Assembly: GCF_000243275.1 (NCBI RefSeq)
Contig: NZ_CM001437.1
Span: forward strand, 2,423,712 to 2,487,711
Direction: 5' to 3'
DNA: 64,000 nucleotides
DNA from: Myroides odoratus DSM 2801
GTDB lineage: Bacteria; Bacteroidota; Bacteroidia; Flavobacteriales; Flavobacteriaceae
Shown here: piece after piece, positions 17,270 to 26,956 of the stretch
Layout: each line of letters starts with the position of its first letter
Numbering within the stretch: the stretch's first letter is position 1
Made by a program: the position numbers and the translations under genes
Notes under the pieces: generated by a model
Databases searched by the model: none
What the model saw: only the letters and a program-made list of their open reading frames with translations
Told to the model about the DNA's origin: nothing

Positions 17270-18088
17270 TTATAAAACTAAAGGATTAGCTCTAAACTCA
17301 TCTTCTTCATTGCTTTGGATTCCCAAGGCTTGGTAAATGTATTGGAACGTAGATAACAATTCTGGTTTACCATTCACTAAAGCCACATCGTGCTCAAAGT
17401 GTGCGGATGGTTTTCCATCACGCGTAACGATAGTCCATCCGTCATTCAGTTGTTTGATGTTTCTTGTTCCTAAGTTAATCATAGGTTCAATCGCAACAAC
17501 CATACCTTCAACGAATTTCTTTCCTCTTCCTGGTTTACCGTAATTCGGCATCTCAGGAGCTTCGTGCATTTTTGTTCCTAGTCCGTGACCTACTAATTCA
17601 CGTACTACCGTATAGCCTTCTTTTTCGCAATAGCGCTGAATAGCACTTCCTACATCTTCTACGCGGTTACCCAATTTGAATTCGCGAATCCCAACGTAAA
17701 GCGATTCTTTGGTGATTTGCAATAAACGCTTTGTTTCAGGTGCAACTTCACCTACTTCAAAGGTATAGGCATGGTCACCATAGTATCCATTCATAACTGT
17801 TCCACAGTCAATCGATACGATATCACCTTCTATAATGGGTTTATCTGTTGGTAGTCCATGTACAATTTGCTCGTTTACACTAGTCAAAATAGTAGAAGGA
17901 CATCCATATAATCCTTTGAATCCCGGTACTGCACCGTGATCTCTGATAAATTCTTCTGCTTTTTTATCTAATTCTAAAGTCGTTACTCCTGGCTTTAGCT
18001 CTGTTGCAAGCATCCCTAATGTTTTAGAAACTAAAAGGGCACTTTGTCTCATCAACTCAATTTGTTCTAGAGTTTTTGGAATGATCAT
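17270..18088 (-). CDS. map: type I methionyl aminopeptidase
   Basis: This 272-residue enzyme removes N-terminal methionine from new proteins. All five metal ligands are visible in their motifs: DCGTVMNGYYGDHAYTF (two Asp), GHGLGTKMHEAPEMPNYG (His), VAIEPMIN (Glu) and the C-terminal HFEHDVAL (Glu). No N-terminal zinc-finger extension is present, so it is a type Ia enzyme. The minus strand reads TAATTTTG at 18110-18117, a TAnnTTTG box 22 bases before the ATG. The methyltransferase gene follows 13 bases later. Confidence 0.95.
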   Translation of the reverse strand: MIIPKTLEQIELMRQSALLVSKTLGMLATELKPGVTTLELDKKAEEFIRDHGAVPGFKGLYGCPSTILTSVNEQIVHGLPTDKPIIEGDIVSIDCGTVMNGYYGDHAYTFEVGEVAPETKRLLQITKESLYVGIREFKLGNRVEDVGSAIQRYCEKEGYTVVRELVGHGLGTKMHEAPEMPNYGKPGRGKKFVEGMVVAIEPMINLGTRNIKQLNDGWTIVTRDGKPSAHFEHDVALVNGKPELLSTFQYIYQALGIQSNEEDEFRANPLVL

Positions 18089-18204
18089 ACTTTATTGATT
18101 TAAGAACTACAAAATTACGGTATTCCTTTGAATCTAAAAAATGGATGAAAATGGAATTTTAGAAATAAAGAAGTTCTATGTTGTTGAACAGCAAAATAAT
18201 TGGC

Positions 18205-18870
18205 TTATTTCCAATCTGAAGCTTGAATGGTATAAGAGTTAGCATTGACTTCTAACTGAATCGCCGCATTGCCTGGTTGGGCTTTTATTGCCGTAGGATA
18301 CCAGTTTCTTTCAGGAGTAACGAAGATAAGTAACCCTTCATCGTCGCCAATCGCGCAGAATTCAGGTAAAGGTTGCGCTTTGTCGAAATACTGTAATCCC
18401 GTTTGTTGCATAATCCCTTCTGCTGTTTGCATCGGTTGGGCAGTTACAATACCGATTTCGCTAATATTCAACATTTCTTTGGGTGTAAAAGGTTGATCGA
18501 GTACCGTTTGAATATCTTCTCTTGCAATGAATTCAAGTAAATTACCATTCAAATCCCAAAAGTAAATCGATTGTGCTTTCCAAGCATCGAAATAGGTAAT
18601 AACTTCGGCTTTCGGAGAAGGAAGTAGTTCAAGGTTATGCGCCTCTGCCCAAGCAATAGCCTGCGCTAGGTGATTTGTAGCAATATTAAACGCAAGGTGA
18701 TAAAAAGCAGGGCTGTCTTTTTTCTCTTGAAAAATCAATTTGGTGTCACCTGCTTGAAAGTGAACTTCGTTTTGTGTTTGTGCGGTAAGTGCTAAACCTA
18801 AGGTATGTTGATAAAAATGAATGATGTTATGTAGGTTTGCTGTTTCTAAGGTTAAGGCTGTTATCTTCAT
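18205..18870 (-). CDS. VOC-family (glyoxalase/dioxygenase-like) protein
   Basis: This 221-residue protein has an N-terminal vicinal-oxygen-chelate module (MKITALTLETANLHNIIHFY, then YHLAFNIA and IYFWDLNGNLLEFI by residue 115) and a second module starting at ISEIGIVTAQPMQ. VOC proteins use paired modules to build one metal site; a His in YHLAF and a Glu in LLEFI are plausible ligands. The substrate cannot be told from sequence. No gene overlaps it convincingly. Confidence 0.8.
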   Translation of the reverse strand: MKITALTLETANLHNIIHFYQHTLGLALTAQTQNEVHFQAGDTKLIFQEKKDSPAFYHLAFNIATNHLAQAIAWAEAHNLELLPSPKAEVITYFDAWKAQSIYFWDLNGNLLEFIAREDIQTVLDQPFTPKEMLNISEIGIVTAQPMQTAEGIMQQTGLQYFDKAQPLPEFCAIGDDEGLLIFVTPERNWYPTAIKAQPGNAAIQLEVNANSYTIQASDWK

Positions 18871-19007
18871 GATTTACTTTGTATTTGTTTAAAGTAAAGG
18901 TAGAGTGAACCGCACTTTGTTGTAACTTATTTCCATGGAATAAAAAAATAGAAGTATAGATAAAAACAATAAAAAAGAGGCAATAAAAAGCCTCTTTTTC
19001 ATTAGTA

Positions 19008-19581
19008 TCATTGAACAAACTTAGGTTCTAATTGCAATAAATCATTAGAAGCTTGTGTGAGTTTTCCCTTTTCAAAAGCATATAAACTAGCATTTTGTTT
19101 GTGTACAATTTCTGTTGAATTTACTTCATTTTTAAGTAAGTCCAACAGAAAACGATCGTAATATTTGCCTCTCATATTGGTATGGTACGCTTTATAATCT
19201 ATTACATAAAGTGGTAGGTTGACCTGTTGATTTAGTGTAGCGCCTAAATTATTGTATCCTACGGTTACCAAGTAGAGTTTATATCCATTCTCCTCTGCCC
19301 AGCGTTTAAACGTTGCTAAAGGATAACAAGTAGATCCTGAGCAACCATTCGCAAAGGTGTAAACCAGAATTTTATCGTGTTGTTCCATTTGTTGACGAAT
19401 CTGCTCTCCTGTAATGCGATAGAGGCGATTAGGAAGAGTATCCTTTCCTGCTTCATAGGTTGCAAGATAGGGGGTAGAAAGCCGGATCTAATTTTTTGTA
19501 ATCACTTGTTAATCCAGTTATCGTAATGCAAGAGCTGCACAATAGTGCGAGACCTGCTAACGCGAGTAATTTATATTTCAT
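19008..19581 (-). pseudogene. frameshifted lipoprotein with thioredoxin-like fold, unknown function
   Basis: Reading from ATG 19581 gives a lipoprotein signal, MKYKLLALAGLALLCSSC, and about 35 residues. The frame then breaks at a run of five G/C at 19470-19474. With four the protein continues (FYPYLATYEAGKD...) into the open frame seen at 19008-19388, for a total of about 190 residues. The middle part (ILVYTFANGCSGSTCYPLATF) looks like a thioredoxin-fold beta-alpha unit with cysteines spaced CxxxxC, not CxxC. It may be a homopolymer sequencing error or a true mutation. No specific family is recognised. Confidence 0.65.
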
Positions 19582-19631
19582 GGGTTGATTGGTGTTAAGT
19601 CAAACGAATATAGCGAATTAATCACAAAAAA

Positions 19632-19657
19632 AGCGCTTTGTGTTTTTACAAAGCGCT
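19632..19657 (-). terminator. intrinsic terminator of gpmI
   Basis: Arms AGCGCTTTGT (19632-19641) and ACAAAGCGCT (19648-19657) surround GTTTTT. A T run follows on the minus strand just beyond the gpmI stop. Confidence 0.8.
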
Positions 19658-19681
19658 GCTGTTTTTATGTTGCTCCTAGGG

Positions 19682-21199
19682 TTAAACCAAGGAGTTTCTC
19701 GTCATTTCTTTTGGTTGAGGTAATCCCATTAATTTTAAAATCGTTGGGGCAATATCTCCTAAAACACCGTGGTTGATGGTTTTGATATCTTTATCAACTA
19801 GAATAATTGGCACTGGATTCGTAGTGTGTGCGGTATTCGGACTACCGTCTTCGTTTAGCATGGTTTCACAGTTTCCGTGATCGGCTAATACGATAGTCGT
19901 ATAATTATTTGCTAAAGCTGCTTCAATTACCTCTTTGGCACATTGATCTACTGCTTCACAAGCTTTAATTGCCGCTTCCATTACTCCAGTATGTCCAACC
20001 ATATCCCCATTGGCAAAGTTTAAACACACAAAGTCAACTTCTCCTTTTTGCAATTCTGGAATTAAAGCATCTTTTAAATCATAAGCGCTCATTTCGGGTT
20101 GCAAATCATAGGTTGCTACTTTAGGCGAAGGACATAAAATGCGTTGCTCTCCTGCGAAAGGTAATTCTCTACCGCCTGAAAAGAAAAAGGTTACGTGTGG
20201 ATATTTTTCTGTTTCGGCAATTCTAATTTGTTTTTTGCCGTGTTGAGCGATAATTTCTCCAAGCGTATGATGTAAATTCTCTTTGTCGTATACCACATGC
20301 ACACGTCTAAAAGTATCATCATAGTTGGTTAAGGTTACAAAATACAAAGGCAAGGCTTTCATTTCGTATTCAGGGAAATTATCTTGTGATAGCACATGGG
20401 TTAATTCACGCCCACGATCTGTACGGAAGTTAAAGAAGATAACTACATCATCGGCTGCAATTTTACCAACAGGGTGATTGTCTTCATCAACCATCACGAT
20501 AGGTTCAATGAATTCATCTGTAATTTGATTCACGTAACTTGCTTCGATGCTTTTTACTGCATCTGTAGAGTGAATTCCCTTTCCTTCTACCAATAAATGA
20601 TAGGCTTTTGCTACTCTCTCCCAACGTTTATCGCGATCCATAGCATAATAACGCCCAATGACAGAAGCCAGTTGAACAGGAGAATAGGCAATGTGTTCTT
20701 CTAATTTAGCAATGTGTTTCACTCCTGATTTCGGGTCTACATCACGTCCATCTGTAAAAGCATGAACAAATAAATCTTGTAAGCCATAATCTACAGCTGC
20801 ATCAAGTAAGCCATACAAGTGTTTCTCATGCGAATGCACGCCACCATCTGAAAGTAAACCGAGAAAGTGAACTTTCTTGTGGTTTTCTTTTGCATAGGCA
20901 AAAGCTGCTTGCAAAGCAGGTTCATGCGCAATCGTTTTGTTTTCAACCGCCATATTGATTTTGACCAAATCTTGGTACACAATTCGACCTGCACCTAAGT
21001 TCATATGACCTACTTCAGAATTTCCCATCTGACCTGCTGGCAATCCTACATTTAATCCGTCCGTTAATACATACGTATTCGGGTATTGGGTATATAGGCT
21101 GTCAATAAAAGGAGTCTGAGCATGTGCGATGGCTGAAACTTTAGGATCTTGCGTTTTTCCCCAGCCATCTAATATCATTAAAATTACTTTCTTATTCAT
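19682..21199 (-). CDS. gpmI: 2,3-bisphosphoglycerate-independent phosphoglycerate mutase
   Basis: This 505-residue glycolytic enzyme interconverts 3- and 2-phosphoglycerate using two Mn ions. The N-terminal MILDGWG supplies a metal aspartate and the catalytic serine is in GQMGNSEVGHMNLGAGR, near residue 62. The C-terminal LADHGNCETM and NTAHTTNPVP motifs hold the remaining metal ligands. Length is normal. A TAnnTTTG box reads TAAATTTG on the minus strand at 21236-21243, 37 bases before the ATG. It is a single-gene unit with a downstream terminator. Confidence 0.95.
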   Translation of the reverse strand: MNKKVILMILDGWGKTQDPKVSAIAHAQTPFIDSLYTQYPNTYVLTDGLNVGLPAGQMGNSEVGHMNLGAGRIVYQDLVKINMAVENKTIAHEPALQAAFAYAKENHKKVHFLGLLSDGGVHSHEKHLYGLLDAAVDYGLQDLFVHAFTDGRDVDPKSGVKHIAKLEEHIAYSPVQLASVIGRYYAMDRDKRWERVAKAYHLLVEGKGIHSTDAVKSIEASYVNQITDEFIEPIVMVDEDNHPVGKIAADDVVIFFNFRTDRGRELTHVLSQDNFPEYEMKALPLYFVTLTNYDDTFRRVHVVYDKENLHHTLGEIIAQHGKKQIRIAETEKYPHVTFFFSGGRELPFAGEQRILCPSPKVATYDLQPEMSAYDLKDALIPELQKGEVDFVCLNFANGDMVGHTGVMEAAIKACEAVDQCAKEVIEAALANNYTTIVLADHGNCETMLNEDGSPNTAHTTNPVPIILVDKDIKTINHGVLGDIAPTILKLMGLPQPKEMTRNSLV

Positions 21200-21501
21200 C
21201 GTTGTGTGTTTTTGTCGTTTGAATTATTCCTTATACAAATTTACAGATAGTATTTTTAAGTTCTACTTTTTGAAGGGAGATTCCTGCACTTTATTTAAAA
21301 AAAAGACACTTTTCGCTGTTGACTTTTGAGGTTTTAAGGAAATTGTGATTTTAGGCTACGAAAAAAGCTCAATTCGCAAAGAATGTACAAAAAAAACATA
21401 ATTATACCCTTACTTTGGTGATTATCATTTGTTTGGTAAAAATATTTTTTTATTTTTACGACTTCGTAATTAAAAATAACCCCTTTTTTAAAGATAATAC
21501 A

Positions 21502-22266
21502 ATGAATTATAAGCAGTGGATAGTGGCTTCGGCGGCTTTGGTATTAGTTGGTGCAGGTATTGCCAAGAATTCAATTCAATTTGATAGTTCATCCATTCAA
21601 TTGGATGCTGATATAACAGAAAAAACAGAAACAGTAGAAAAAACGGAATTAACAGCAGAAGAAAGTTTTGCACTAAAAGCAAATACTCTTTTTCATACGT
21701 TAGATTTAAAAACATTTAATGCTCCTTCTGAAAAAGTATTTACTATGGCGTTGAAAGGCTATTTTAAAATGCAAGAAGAAGGGTTAATCAAAAATAATAA
21801 ATTGACCATTGTTGATTTTAGTGTTTCTTCTACACAAAAAAGATTATGGGTGATTGATATGGAGAAAAATACAGTGCTACTAGAATCTGTTGTTGCCCAT
21901 GGCAAAAGAACAGGGGATGAGTTTGCAACTGCTTTTTCAAATCGAATCAATTCTCATATGAGCAGTTTAGGATTTTATAAAACTGGAGAAACGTATCAAG
22001 GAAGCAATGGCTTTTCTATGCGTTTAGACGGATTGGAAAAAGGAATCAATGACAATGCACGTACTCGTGCGATTGTTGTACATGGCGCAGATTATGCCTC
22101 TCCTGCCTTAGCCTTAAAACAAGGTCGTTTAGGTAGAAGTTATGGTTGCCCTGCTGTTCCAAATGAAGTAAACAAAGAATTAATCGAATTAATTAAAGAG
22201 GAGTCTTGTTTGTTTATTTACTCTACACAACAAGATTATTTAAAACAATCAAAATATTTAATCTAA
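21502..22266 (+). CDS. murein L,D-transpeptidase catalytic-domain protein (YkuD_2 type)
   Basis: This 254-residue protein starts with a short cytoplasmic end and one hydrophobic segment (IVASAALVLVGAGIA), so the catalytic part faces the periplasm. The C-terminal domain has IVVHGADYAS with the family histidine and GRSYGCPAVPNE with the catalytic cysteine, as in the YkuD_2 group of L,D-transpeptidases that cross-link peptidoglycan. The ATG at 21502 is preferred to an upstream in-frame start because the extra 29 residues look like untranslated AT-rich leader. A strong terminator follows at 22295-22330. Confidence 0.85.
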   Translation: MNYKQWIVASAALVLVGAGIAKNSIQFDSSSIQLDADITEKTETVEKTELTAEESFALKANTLFHTLDLKTFNAPSEKVFTMALKGYFKMQEEGLIKNNKLTIVDFSVSSTQKRLWVIDMEKNTVLLESVVAHGKRTGDEFATAFSNRINSHMSSLGFYKTGETYQGSNGFSMRLDGLEKGINDNARTRAIVVHGADYASPALALKQGRLGRSYGCPAVPNEVNKELIELIKEESCLFIYSTQQDYLKQSKYLI

Positions 22267-22294
22267 TAGCATAGGATTCAACGAATAGTTGCTG

Positions 22295-22335
22295 AAAATG
22301 TCCAACGTACTCTGGTACGTTGGACATTTTTATTT
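22295..22335 (+). terminator. intrinsic terminator after the YkuD_2 gene
   Basis: Perfect 16-bp arms (22295-22310 and 22315-22330) with loop TCTG are followed by a T-rich stretch. Confidence 0.85.
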
Positions 22336-22461
22336 TAAAAAAAATCTGATTTTTTGATACAGGAAGGTCTACTTTTTGTTACTTTTAAATGACTATAAGT
22401 GGAAATTGCATGTGATGCACTGTAGGACCAACGATAGTATTACTTAAAAAAAAATAAAGCG

Positions 22462-22920
22462 ATGAAAAAAATCAGTTTATGTTTACTTGCAACTCCTTTG
22501 TTGCTTTTGTCTTGCAAACAAGGAGATTCAACGACAAAAGGAGCAGAGCCCAACCAAACAAGTGAGGTTACTCAGACGCAATCCACACAAGATCATGGTG
22601 GACTAATTGGACAAAAAGGAATTCTAACGTACCCTGATTTTAAAGCAGAGGTAACGTATTTGTCAGAAAATCAATTGCATTGGAAAACCACAAATGCAGA
22701 GGGAGTGGTTTCAGAAGGAACGGAAACAATGAGTTATAAAAAAATAGGGGATCACCTGTTTTTTATTAATTGGATTGAACGCGATGGCTTAACGGTTAGT
22801 CAGGTTATCGATATGCAAAAAGGAAGCGTTGATGCTTTTCTGAGCTATGCAGATGAAACAAGCAGCCAAGGAAAGCGAAGTGCAAATTTTATTCAAGGAA
22901 CTTTTCAGTTGGTAAAATAA
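22462..22920 (+). CDS. lipoprotein with a MoaF-like calycin domain
   Basis: This 152-residue protein has a clear lipoprotein signal (MKKISLCLLATPLLLLSC, cysteine 18) and a threonine/glutamine-rich linker. A ~100-residue beta-rich domain follows, in which YLSENQLHWKTTNAEG and HLFFINWIERDGLTVSQVID resemble the MoaF/lipocalin-like family (LRW..., FVTWxExxGxTVSQVID). Function is unknown, but the calycin fold suggests binding of a small ligand. A bidirectional terminator follows. Confidence 0.65.
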   Translation: MKKISLCLLATPLLLLSCKQGDSTTKGAEPNQTSEVTQTQSTQDHGGLIGQKGILTYPDFKAEVTYLSENQLHWKTTNAEGVVSEGTETMSYKKIGDHLFFINWIERDGLTVSQVIDMQKGSVDAFLSYADETSSQGKRSANFIQGTFQLVK

Positions 22921-22925
22921 AAGAT

Positions 22926-22962
22926 AAAAAAATAGCCCCTGATTTCAGGGGCTATTTTTTTA
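22926..22962. terminator. bidirectional terminator between the MoaF-like gene and the L,D-transpeptidase
   Basis: An A-run, TAGCCCCTGA stem, tiny loop, complementary stem and T-run serve convergent genes on both sides. Confidence 0.85.
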
Positions 22963-22977
22963 TATCTAAGGAGATTC

Positions 22978-24571
22978 TTATTTATTTAAACGCTTGTAAA
23001 GCTCTTCGTCATACTTATAGATATCTTTGAAATAGGTGAACTTTCCATGGGTGTCTACTTGTACTGTCCAGTACAACAAATGAACATCAATTGGGTTTTC
23101 ACTTACTTTGATACTCTTGGTATCTTGAGAAGCAATAATCTTATCAACTTCCTCTTTGGTAAGATCTGGAGCTGCTAGTTCAAAAATATAACTGGTTAAA
23201 TCAAAAGGATCTTGTACACGTACACATCCCGAACTCAGATTTCTGTCGTTGCGTGCAAACCCCCATTGACTTGGTGTATCATGGAGATAAACCGCATGGT
23301 TGTTTTGAAATAGAAACTTGACACGCCCCAACGTATTCCCTGGTCCACCTTTTTGTACATAACGGTAGGAAGTCCCTTTACTCGCATCCCAGTTTTCTGG
23401 AGTAACTACTTTTCCTTGGCTGTTGTAAATCGTAAAATTCAACCTTGAAAAATAAGATAAATCGTTACTCGCTTTGGGTACCAAATCATTTTTCTTGATG
23501 GTTGGTGGTACAGTCCAAGTCGGGTTCAAGACAACAGTTGTCAAGGTTGAGCTTAAAATTGGTGTTTTACGCGCAGCTGTTCCCACAACAACTTTGTGTT
23601 GTCGAATTGTATCTTGATTGGACACTGAAACTAAGCTATACGCGGGAATATTCACCAAAATATAATTGGATGAAAATTCTCTCGGAAACCAACGCCAACG
23701 TTCTAAATTGACGATAATTTTTTCTTTTAAAGCATTTTCATCGCGCAACATAGCCTCAATGGTTTTCGTATCGGTAAAGCCCGTAACACTGAGTTTCTTC
23801 TGGGTTTGAAAGGCCTTAATGGATTGAGCTGTCGCTTGATTGTAAATTGCATCGGTCTGTATGCTATCCGCCAATTGATTTAAGAAAATCAAGTGTTTTT
23901 TAACGGCAACAAGCTCCGGAATCGTATCGTTAATTTTACCTTGTTTAAACGGTTTTAAACTGTCTTTTTCCAACGCATAGTAAGCAGATAATTTTTTCCT
24001 TAATTGCGTGTATACCGGTTGTTTGGTTCGAATACTGTCATAGGTTAATGCAACATTTTCATGCTCTAAGGCCAAAAGCATCGTGGCACTGGTATTTAAT
24101 GGCTTTGGGGTTATTTCCCAATCCCCCATACAAGCGCTTAGCTCTAACACTTCCATTGAATAGGTTGTCTAACGTATTGACATACATCGTAGAAAATAAA
24201 AAATCCGCTTGAATTTTATCTGTTTCATTGAGTTGTTCATACGTCGCATCTAAATCCACGAGCTGGTGTATTTCTTTTGACGCAATTTTGATTCCATCAT
24301 TCTGGAGATCGCGCACACTTTCTAAGAGTTGCTGTCTGTTGGCAGCATTAAACCAGCCTAAATGGTAGTCATTGGTCTTGTAAAAAAGACGAACTTCTTC
24401 TTGAAGTGCACTGGTTTGAAGGGAATCAAATTGGATGCTGGGAACTTCATTCAAAGCCTCAACAACTTCATTTTCACCATAGACGACTCGCATGGCTTGC
24501 TTGCTTCGCTCACCACAAGAGGAAAGCACACAAGTAAGCAATACGGTTGGGAGTACTAATTTCTTAATCAT
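22978..24571 (-). pseudogene. YcbB/LdtD-type L,D-transpeptidase, frameshifted at a C5 run
   Basis: Two overlapping frames make one protein of about 530 residues. The first frame, from ATG 24571, holds a lipoprotein signal (VLLTCVLSSCGE) and the helical scaffold. The second holds a PG-binding-like helix region (QSIKAFQTQKKLSVTGFTD), the YkuD domain with YILVNIPAY, and the active site HDTP...NLSSGCVRVQDP. The frames meet where RAKRLYGG becomes GDWEITPKP; one base removed from the C5 run at 24123-24127 joins them as RLYGDWEI, the expected text. The enzyme would make 3-3 peptidoglycan cross-links. Homopolymer error is as likely as real inactivation. Confidence 0.8.
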
Positions 24572-24688
24572 ATAGCAAGATTATAAACCAAAAATAATGA
24601 AAATAATTTACATTTAAGATATGATTGTTGTTTGAGTTGATGCGGAAGTCCTAAAATGAAAGAAATAAAATATTTTTTTCAGAAAGTT

Positions 24689-24754
24689 TGAAACCGGTCT
24701 GTTTTGTATCTTTAAACCGGACTAGAAACGAATTGGAATCCTCTCCTACATTTG
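24689..24754 (+). promoter_or_regulatory. regulatory region of the TonB receptor gene
   Basis: A -7 box TACATTTG lies at 24747-24754. Upstream, AAACCGGTCT (from 24690) and AAACCGGACT (from 24714) form a direct repeat spaced about two helical turns apart, which looks like an operator. The binding protein is unknown. Confidence 0.45.
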
Positions 24755-24781
24755 CAGCATACAAATTAATATTGAATACTT

Positions 24782-26665
24782 ATGAAACGTCAATTTTATG
24801 TAGCCTTAACGCTTTGTAGCTTTTTATCTGTAGCTGGTTATGCACAAGAAAAAAGCACCACAACGGTTGAGGATAATATGGAAGAAATTGTAATTTACAA
24901 TCAGCGATTACAGCTTCCAAGTACTTTAAAGAATAGAAATATTACAGTCGTTGGACAGGATCAAATCAAGCAATTACCGGTGAGTTCAGTTAATGAGTTA
25001 TTGAGTTTTGTGGCTGGGGTGGACTTGAGACAACGTGGTCCTAATGGAACACAAGCCGATTTGAGTATTGATGGGGGAAGTTTTGAGCAGAATGTTTTGT
25101 TGTTGAACGGGCAAAAGATTTCAGATCCACAAACGGGACACAATTCACTGAATATTCCGATTCCATTAGAGGCTGTAGAACGCATTGAAATTGTACGTGG
25201 ACCTTCAGCGCGCTTGTATGGAGTAAATAGCTTGACTGGTGTGGTGAATATCGTGACGAAAAACCCAAAGAAGGATGGAGTCTTTGCGGCTATGTACGGA
25301 GGTACGAGCTTTAAAAAAGACAAAGAAGAGGATCACAATGAAACCTATAACAACCGAGGGGTTCAAGTAGGGGGAACGCTAGTGCGTGCCAAAGATAATC
25401 ACTTGCTATTCGCTAGTCATGATTCAGGAAGTGGGTACCGCTACAACACCGCTTACCACAACAACAAAGTATTTTATCAAGGAAATATTGTTCCCAATGA
25501 TCAAAATGCGATCATGATTTTGGCCGGACATGCGAATAGTTCTTTTGGTGCAAATGGTTTTTATGCCGCACCAGGAGATAAAGAATCGAAAGAAATTGTC
25601 AGTACGACTATGTTGAATTTGAGTTCTCGTCATTATTTATCTGATCGTTTGACATTCATGCCTAGTATAGCGTATCGCTATAACTTTGATGATTATCGCT
25701 ATTATCGCCAGCGTTTGGATGTTGCAAGAAGTAGACATTATACGCATGCAATTACCTCAAATGTCAATGGAGAATATACCGCAGATTATGGGAAATTTAC
25801 ATTTGGAGGTGAAATGCGTTATGAAGAAATTAATTCAACCAACATTGGGGATCACAGTAAAAGCAATTACGGATTCTTTGCTGCTTTTCAACGCGATTGG
25901 TTCGAGAAGTTAGATGTGAATATTGGCGCTTATGTCAATTATAATACAAAATATGGATGGGAGTTTTTCCCAGGAATTGATGCGAGTTATAACTTTAACC
26001 CGCATTGGCAAGCTACGTTTAACGCTGGAACGGCTAGTAGAATTCCTTCGTTTACGGATTTATACTTAGATCAACGTCCAGGCAATGTTGGAAATCCAGA
26101 TTTAACTCCAGAGAAAGCGTATCAAGTTGAGGTGGGAGGGAAGTATAGAAAGGATCGCTTTCAGGCGGAAGCTTTTGTCTTCTACCGCGATATTGATGAC
26201 TTCGTAGATTGGATTCGCGTGGATATGAATCAACCCTACCAACCGTATAATGCGTCTAAGAATAAAACAAAAGGAGCCAATACTGCCTTGCGTTATCGCC
26301 TGGGTGATGAGGTGAATATCTGGAACTTAGGACTTTCATATACGTACCTATCTCCAACGATTGAAAATAAATCAGCAGAAGCAGGAATGCTTTCTAAATA
26401 TTCTTTAGAAAGTTTAAAACACCAAGTCGTGGGAACTGTAAACTATACGCATGATAAGTTTAGTATAACCTTAGCAAATCGATTCAACGAACGATTGACG
26501 TATAAGAGTTATTGGATTACGGATATTCGTCTGAACTATGCCTTGGATAAGCTAAAGTTCTATATAGATGCTCAGAATATATTTGACACAACCTATATTG
26601 AGGCAGGCGCAGTGCCAATGCCTGGTAGATGGTTCACTTTAGGAATAAAGTTTGATGGGCTGTAA
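24782..26665 (+). CDS. TonB-dependent outer-membrane receptor
   Basis: This 627-residue protein has a signal peptide (MKRQFYVALTLCSFLSVAGYAQ), a short TonB-box-like segment (MEEIVIYNQR), and a plug domain of about residues 50-160 with GVDLRQRGPNGTQADLSIDGG and LEAVERIEIVRGPSARLYG. A 22-strand type beta-barrel follows and ends GRWFTLGIKF. The compact size, with no carboxypeptidase-like N-terminal domain, fits BtuB/siderophore-type receptors rather than SusC. The substrate is unknown and no TonB-linked lipoprotein or ABC genes are adjacent. No riboswitch is visible upstream. Confidence 0.9.
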   Translation: MKRQFYVALTLCSFLSVAGYAQEKSTTTVEDNMEEIVIYNQRLQLPSTLKNRNITVVGQDQIKQLPVSSVNELLSFVAGVDLRQRGPNGTQADLSIDGGSFEQNVLLLNGQKISDPQTGHNSLNIPIPLEAVERIEIVRGPSARLYGVNSLTGVVNIVTKNPKKDGVFAAMYGGTSFKKDKEEDHNETYNNRGVQVGGTLVRAKDNHLLFASHDSGSGYRYNTAYHNNKVFYQGNIVPNDQNAIMILAGHANSSFGANGFYAAPGDKESKEIVSTTMLNLSSRHYLSDRLTFMPSIAYRYNFDDYRYYRQRLDVARSRHYTHAITSNVNGEYTADYGKFTFGGEMRYEEINSTNIGDHSKSNYGFFAAFQRDWFEKLDVNIGAYVNYNTKYGWEFFPGIDASYNFNPHWQATFNAGTASRIPSFTDLYLDQRPGNVGNPDLTPEKAYQVEVGGKYRKDRFQAEAFVFYRDIDDFVDWIRVDMNQPYQPYNASKNKTKGANTALRYRLGDEVNIWNLGLSYTYLSPTIENKSAEAGMLSKYSLESLKHQVVGTVNYTHDKFSITLANRFNERLTYKSYWITDIRLNYALDKLKFYIDAQNIFDTTYIEAGAVPMPGRWFTLGIKFDGL

Positions 26666-26786
26666 ACTATACGGATGTTTGAGTTAGTTGTTTATTGAAG
26701 ATGGGAGAAGAGAAATTAGAAAAGAGTATACTCCGTTCTGATTTCCTTCTCCCATTTTCTATTTAGGTTTGTTTTTTGTGAGGTAA

Positions 26787-26842
26787 GGGTTAGGAGTTAT
26801 GGGTTAGGAGTTATGGGTTAGGAGTTATGGGTTAGGAGTTAT
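26787..26842. repeat. four perfect copies of a 14-base tandem repeat
   Basis: GGGTTAGGAGTTAT is repeated exactly four times with no spacer. It is related to the GTTATGG heptamers near 9.3 and 9.65 kb. Confidence 0.9.
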
Positions 26843-26864
26843 GGGTTATGGGGTAAGGGACGAC

Positions 26865-26951
26865 ACCTTCTCACCACCTCACCAATCTCACCGTCTCACC
26901 AATCTCACCGCCTCACCTTCTCACCAATCTCACCAATCTCACCGCCTCACC
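26865..26951. repeat. CTCACC-type 8-9 base tandem tract
   Basis: About ten units of the form CNNTCTCAC or CNNCCTCAC follow one another. The complement of this motif occurs at 39388-39409, and short relatives occur in the accessory region (for example 63607-63626). Confidence 0.8.
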
Positions 26952-26956
26952 CTCTG

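Larger units (their letters stand above)
26666..26956. other. intergenic repeat-rich stretch
   Basis: Apart from a weak inverted repeat (ATGGGAGAAG near 26701 with its complement near 26745), this holds two tandem tracts: the 14-base unit at 26787-26842 and the CTCACC-type tract at 26865-26951. No gene is visible. Confidence 0.6.

Noticed and set aside
24572..24781. Cobalamin riboswitch before the TonB receptor
   Set aside because: The stretch is too short for a full element and I see no B12-box-like conserved core.
26787..26951. CRISPR array
   Set aside because: Units are 8-14 bases and perfectly tandem with no spacers.
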